From the NCBI RefSeq assembly GCF_000284515.1, contig NC_017668.1, positions 1,860,001 to 1,924,000 on the forward strand: DNA of 64,000 nucleotides, read 5' to 3'. The notes below the pieces were generated by a model. That model did not search any database. It was given only the letters and a program-made list of their open reading frames with translations, and was not told where the DNA came from. Shown here one piece after another: positions 60,765 to 64,000 of the stretch. Each line of letters begins with the position of its first letter. Positions within the stretch are counted from its first letter, which is position 1. Both the position numbers and the translations under genes were made by a program. This DNA is from Halobacillus halophilus DSM 2266 (GTDB taxonomy: Bacteria; Bacillota; Bacilli; Bacillales; Halobacillaceae).

Positions 60765-62102
60765 CTATGAAGCTTCACCTCTTAAATCCCTTTCGATATC
60801 CTCCAGACTGCGTCCTTTGGTTTCAGGTACAAATTTCATGACAAATAAGAAGGCAAGTACTCCAATGCCTGCAAAAATGACAAAGACCCAAGCTGTTCCC
60901 AGGGCTCCCAGCATAACAGGGAAGAAAAGGGAAACAATCAGGTTGGCTAAGGAGAGTAATAGAGTTGTGAAGCCTGTGGCTGCTCCTCTCGCTTTAAGAG
61001 GGAATAACTCAGGCAGCATTACCCACACAACAGGTCCCCAGGTTGCTGAGAAAAACATGATAAACAATCCTAAGAATACCACGGTCATCCACGCTATAGC
61101 TGTGGTCAGTTCTGCTGTGAATAGTATAGTCGCAAGCACGGCTAGGCTGAGGGTCATTCCCACATTTCCTATTAATAGAAGTTTCTTGCGGCCTAATTTG
61201 TCGATCGTTGCAATAGCAACCAGCGTCATAAGCACGTTAACGATACCAATTCCCAGAGTACCTAAGATCGATGCTGCATTTCCCAGTCCGGCTTTAGTAA
61301 AAATGGTGGGCGCGTAGTAAATGACAGCATTGATACCGATAAATTGCTGGAAGACAGCAATACCGCTTCCGACGAGAAGCATAGGGCGAACCCATTTTGA
61401 TTTCAGTACATCCCAAGTACTTTCTTCGACTTCTTCAATCTTTTTCATTTGTTTAATCTCGTCATCGATTTCACTTTGCTGACGGGTAAGAGCCATGATT
61501 TTACGGGCCTCTTTTTCACGATTATGTTTGATGAGCCATCTGGGGCTCTCCGGCATGAACAGTACTCCAATCATTAAGATAAGAGCGGGTACTGAAGCAA
61601 GTCCAAGCATCCAGCGCCAGCCTTCAATGGGAGTGAAGGCGTAATTGACTAAGTAAGCAAGCACAATACCAATTGTGATCATTAGTTGGTTAAGAGAGGC
61701 AAGTGAACCGCGCTGGTGTGTAGGTGCCATTTCAGATAAATAAACCGGCACAATGGCTGTTGAACCCCCGACAGCTAAACCAAGAATGACACGACCGGCA
61801 ATCAGAATGGCTGCGTTTGGTGATAAAGCTAAAACTAGAGAGCCTATTAAGTAGATGAGCGCAATGACAAATACTACGCGTCTCCTCCCGAACCGGTCCG
61901 ATACATACCCGCTCATTCCTGCGCCAACAATAGCACCAACGAGCAGAGAACTCACAACTACTCCTTCAAGAAAGTTGGATAGCTGAATATCCTCATTAAT
62001 GAATAAAAGCGCACCTGAAATCACTCCCGTGTCATATCCATACAGCAAACCGCCTAAGGCGCCGAAGAAAAATATCCAGCCCTTACTTAAGTTCTTATTC
62101 AT
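60765..62102 (-). CDS. csbC: CsbC-like sugar porter (MFS)
   Basis: A 445-residue major facilitator of the sugar porter family with twelve hydrophobic segments, probably a proton-coupled monosaccharide or polyol importer. Family motifs: FFGALGGLLYGYDTGVISGALLFI in helix 1, DRFGRRR between helices 2 and 3, FMPESPRWL after helix 6, QQFIGINAVIYYAP in helix 7, and VPETKGRSLEDIE at the C-terminus. It closely resembles B. subtilis CsbC, a SigB-controlled transporter; the substrate is unknown. The start at 62102 follows GAGGTGG; a longer open frame to 62408 lacks a ribosome site. Confidence 0.85.
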   Translation of the reverse strand: MNKNLSKGWIFFFGALGGLLYGYDTGVISGALLFINEDIQLSNFLEGVVVSSLLVGAIVGAGMSGYVSDRFGRRRVVFVIALIYLIGSLVLALSPNAAILIAGRVILGLAVGGSTAIVPVYLSEMAPTHQRGSLASLNQLMITIGIVLAYLVNYAFTPIEGWRWMLGLASVPALILMIGVLFMPESPRWLIKHNREKEARKIMALTRQQSEIDDEIKQMKKIEEVEESTWDVLKSKWVRPMLLVGSGIAVFQQFIGINAVIYYAPTIFTKAGLGNAASILGTLGIGIVNVLMTLVAIATIDKLGRKKLLLIGNVGMTLSLAVLATILFTAELTTAIAWMTVVFLGLFIMFFSATWGPVVWVMLPELFPLKARGAATGFTTLLLSLANLIVSLFFPVMLGALGTAWVFVIFAGIGVLAFLFVMKFVPETKGRSLEDIERDLRGEAS

Positions 62103-62481
62103 AGAATGTAACCACCTCTTTACAATTTGTGTGTCCAAATATTTTCCACCTAAATGGAAATCGCAAACATAGTTGTATGAATTTAACATAAATGTTGGTA
62201 AACTAAGTAAAAGTTGAACAATAGTAACGGGGCGAGTTTTTAATAGATGCTTGGAAATTTCGAGAGTAATAGGAAGAAGTAATTTTATAGGATGATAGCA
62301 TTTTATTTCTATTTTTGTCTGGTCCTGTTCTTGAATAAACCTCTTCTGCTTAGCCAGCAGTTTGAATAGCTCGGTAATAAAAGTTTCTTTGGATGTAAGT
62401 CCTAACATTTGCCTTATAGTGAACGGGGAGGGTTATGATAAGAGGGAATCACATATCATAAAAGATGCAGGAGGATTTTAT
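62103..62481. promoter_or_regulatory. Divergent intergenic region with a weak SigB-like promoter
   Basis: This 379-bp stretch separates the minus-strand sugar porter and plus-strand SDR gene. On the minus strand GTTTGC (62163-62168), 14 nt and TGGAAA (62143-62148) partly match the SigB consensus (4 of 6 and 5 of 6). No other regulatory element could be supported. An open minus-strand frame upstream of the porter lacks a ribosome site and is not called. Confidence 0.3.
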
Positions 62482-63249
62482 ATGAAGTACACAGTTATCA
62501 CAGGAGCCAGCTCAGGTATAGGTTATGAAGCAGCTCATGCCTTTGCAGCGCGCGGGAGACATGTAATCGTAGTCGCACGAAGAGAAGAAAAACTGGAAGA
62601 ATTAAAAAGTGAGATCCAGAAAAATCAACCTGATGTAAATGTGATTGTCAGGCCAGCAGATCTATCAGTATCAGAAAATGTTTATCAATTATACGAAGAC
62701 CTTAGTGAGTATGAAATAGAAACATGGATCAATAATGCTGGATTTGGTAATTTCGATCCTATAGCTGAACACGACCTCTCAAAAATAGAGAAGATGCTTC
62801 GATTAAACAACGAAGCTCTAACGATTCTCTCATCCTTATTTGTGCGGGATTACGAAAATAAAGCAGGAACCCAGCTTATTAATGTCTCCTCAGGTGGAGG
62901 ATACACCATTGTGGCTGACGCAGTAACCTATTGTGCAACGAAGTTTTTTGTGAGTGCGTTTACGGAGGGACTAGCACAGGAGTTATCTGGTAAAGGTGCT
63001 GCTATGCAGGCGAAAGTACTCGCACCGGCAGCTACTGAGACGGAATTTATAAATCGTTCGTTTGATAATGATGAGCTGAAATACGAAGGAAATGTACCTC
63101 AATACCATACGGCTAAGGAAATGGCTCAATTTCTATTAGAATTATATGATAGTGATCAAATAGTTGGAATCGTAGATGGAAAAACCTACGAGTTTCATTT
63201 GCAAGATCCCATTTATCCGTATGTTTCCCGCTCAAGTGATTCAGATTAA
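62482..63249 (+). CDS. Short-chain dehydrogenase/reductase of unknown substrate
   Basis: A 255-residue classical SDR. The cofactor-binding TGASSGIGYEAAHAFAARG lies about residues 6-24, with basic residues after beta strand 2 (VARREEKLEEL) that favour NADP(H). NNAGFGNF (about 88-95), the catalytic Ser in NVSSGGGY and the YCATK catalytic Tyr/Lys (about 152-156) are present. ATG 62482 follows AGGAGG. The closest type is the broad DltE/YqjQ-like group; the substrate cannot be inferred. A terminator follows. Confidence 0.85.
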   Translation: MKYTVITGASSGIGYEAAHAFAARGRHVIVVARREEKLEELKSEIQKNQPDVNVIVRPADLSVSENVYQLYEDLSEYEIETWINNAGFGNFDPIAEHDLSKIEKMLRLNNEALTILSSLFVRDYENKAGTQLINVSSGGGYTIVADAVTYCATKFFVSAFTEGLAQELSGKGAAMQAKVLAPAATETEFINRSFDNDELKYEGNVPQYHTAKEMAQFLLELYDSDQIVGIVDGKTYEFHLQDPIYPYVSRSSDSD

Positions 63250-63257
63250 TGATTAAA

Positions 63258-63298
63258 AGAAAAGCGCAATACAAACTCTGGATTGCGCTTTTTTTTTA
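63258..63298 (+). terminator. Terminator after the SDR gene
   Basis: AAAAGCGCAAT pairs with ATTGCGCTTTT around an 11-nt loop, followed by a run of nine or more T residues. Confidence 0.88.
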
Positions 63299-63320
63299 CA
63301 TACGAATAGGGGAGATAAGG

Positions 63321-64000
63321 ATGATGAATAGCAAGTTAGCCAGTATCTACCGTACATTTGCTCAAGAAGAATGCAGAGGAGTAAGCCGTTTATATGAAGT
63401 ACTAGCTAGGAATATTGCTGAAGATGAGGATGTTATGAACTTCTCTGTAAAAGTAAAGGAAGGACAGCCGGTACCTAATTTACTTTTTGGAGCAGTACAT
63501 TATTTATTACTTCAAGGCAAGCCGCATAAACTTAAGCATTTTTATAGAAGTATGACGGATCATCCTATGGAGCCTGAAAAATCATTTCCATATTTTAAAA
63601 ATTTCTGCAGACTATACTCGAAGGAAATTGGATCACTATTGCAGACAAAATTAGTACAGACAAATGAAGTGCGGAGATGCGCCTATCTTTACCCGGTTTT
63701 TTGCGAAGTTCACCGTTTAACCAAGAAGCCACTGGCTATGATCGAGCTTGGCTCAAGTGCTGGGTTACAACTGTTATGGGATCAATATTCATACGCATAT
63801 GAAGGAGAAGAGGTATATGGAAACAGAAACTCATCGCTTCTTTTGTCTTCAGAAGTAAGGACAAATACAGCTCCTTTTTTATTAAAAACATCACCGCCTG
63901 CTGGTAAACGAATCGGAGTGGATCTGAATATTTCAGATCTAACTAATGAAGAAGAATACCTGTGGTTAAAAGCCCTCATTTGGCCAGAGCATCATGAACG
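63321..64000 (+). CDS. DUF2332 family protein, 3'-truncated by window edge
   Basis: An open frame of at least 226 codons runs off the right edge without a stop. It begins MMNSKLASIYRTFAQEECRGVSRLYEVLARNIAEDEDV; PVPNLLFGAVHYLLLQG and AMIELGSSAGLQLLWDQYSY are typical of DUF2332, a family of about 330-350 residues. The ELGSSAGL stretch resembles a methyltransferase SAM motif but catalysis is unproven. ATG 63321 or 63324 could be the start; AGGGGAG precedes both. Confidence 0.8.
   Translation, partial: MMNSKLASIYRTFAQEECRGVSRLYEVLARNIAEDEDVMNFSVKVKEGQPVPNLLFGAVHYLLLQGKPHKLKHFYRSMTDHPMEPEKSFPYFKNFCRLYSKEIGSLLQTKLVQTNEVRRCAYLYPVFCEVHRLTKKPLAMIELGSSAGLQLLWDQYSYAYEGEEVYGNRNSSLLLSSEVRTNTAPFLLKTSPPAGKRIGVDLNISDLTNEEEYLWLKALIWPEHHE

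Noticed and set aside
60736-61317. 193-codon plus-strand frame opposite the sugar porter
   Set aside because: It reads the complement of membrane helices as a Thr/Asn/Val-rich protein, the usual artefact of an antisense transporter gene.
62103-62408. N-terminal extension of the sugar porter by 102 codons
   Set aside because: The sugar porter family starts just before helix 1 and a good ribosome site precedes 62102; the extension has no such site.

Overview
The window is a chromosomal segment of an endospore-forming, low-GC Gram-positive bacterium of the Bacillaceae. Gene order follows Bacillus subtilis closely from bshC/mraZ through the division and cell-wall (dcw) cluster, spoIIGA-sigE-sigG, the ylm cluster with divIVA, the pyr operon, rqcH-yicC-remA-gmk-rpoZ-coaBC-priA-fmt-rsmB, prpC-prkC-rsgA-rpe-thiN, spoVM, rpmB and yloU-fakA. 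SpoVD, SpoVE, SpoIIGA, SigE, SigG and a 26-residue SpoVM show that it sporulates. MurE carries the DNPR motif of meso-diaminopimelate-adding enzymes. Acidic extensions (notably on DivIB) and dispersed repeats suggest, as inference only, a halotolerant or marine genus near Halobacillus, Thalassobacillus or Pontibacillus. No rRNA, tRNA, CRISPR array, prophage or transposase gene was seen.

Layout: 1-2.0 kb, DUF3397 fragment and bshC. 2.1-14.6 kb, mraZ-rsmH-ftsL-pbpB-spoVD-murE-murF-mraY-murD-spoVE. 14.6-19.1 kb, divIB-ftsA-ftsZ. 19.1-22.2 kb, spoIIGA-sigE-sigG. 23.1-28.8 kb, ylmC-pgeF-ylmE-sepF-ylmG-ylmH-divIVA-lspA-ylyB. 28.8-40.9 kb, pyr operon with three PyrR attenuators and a small membrane-protein gene at its end. 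41-42.8 kb, rqcH on the minus strand. 42.9-51 kb, yicC to rsmB. 51.2-55.5 kb, prpC-prkC-rsgA-rpe. 56.2-59.6 kb, thiN-spoVM, rpmB (minus), yloU-fakA. The last 4.3 kb leaves the conserved backbone: an RsbR-type stressosome protein and a CsbC-like sugar porter (both minus), an SDR oxidoreductase and a truncated DUF2332 gene.

Compared with B. subtilis, several genes expected inside these clusters are absent: murG, murB, ylxW/ylxX/sbp, ileS with its T-box, ylyA, def and rlmN. Some of these breaks, together with the sigG-ylmC and rpe-thiN gaps, hold a family of about 140-300 bp mosaic repeats with degenerate inverted ends and an internal double-hairpin cassette. They look like non-autonomous (MITE-like) elements and are the least ordinary part of the window.

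Regulation readable from sequence includes a likely MraZ operator with a mirrored second copy, a hairpin over the sigG ribosome-binding site whose 5' arm overlaps a SigF-type promoter, a long-spacer promoter before spoIIGA, a three-arm attenuator-like structure between murD and spoVE, and the three pyr attenuators.
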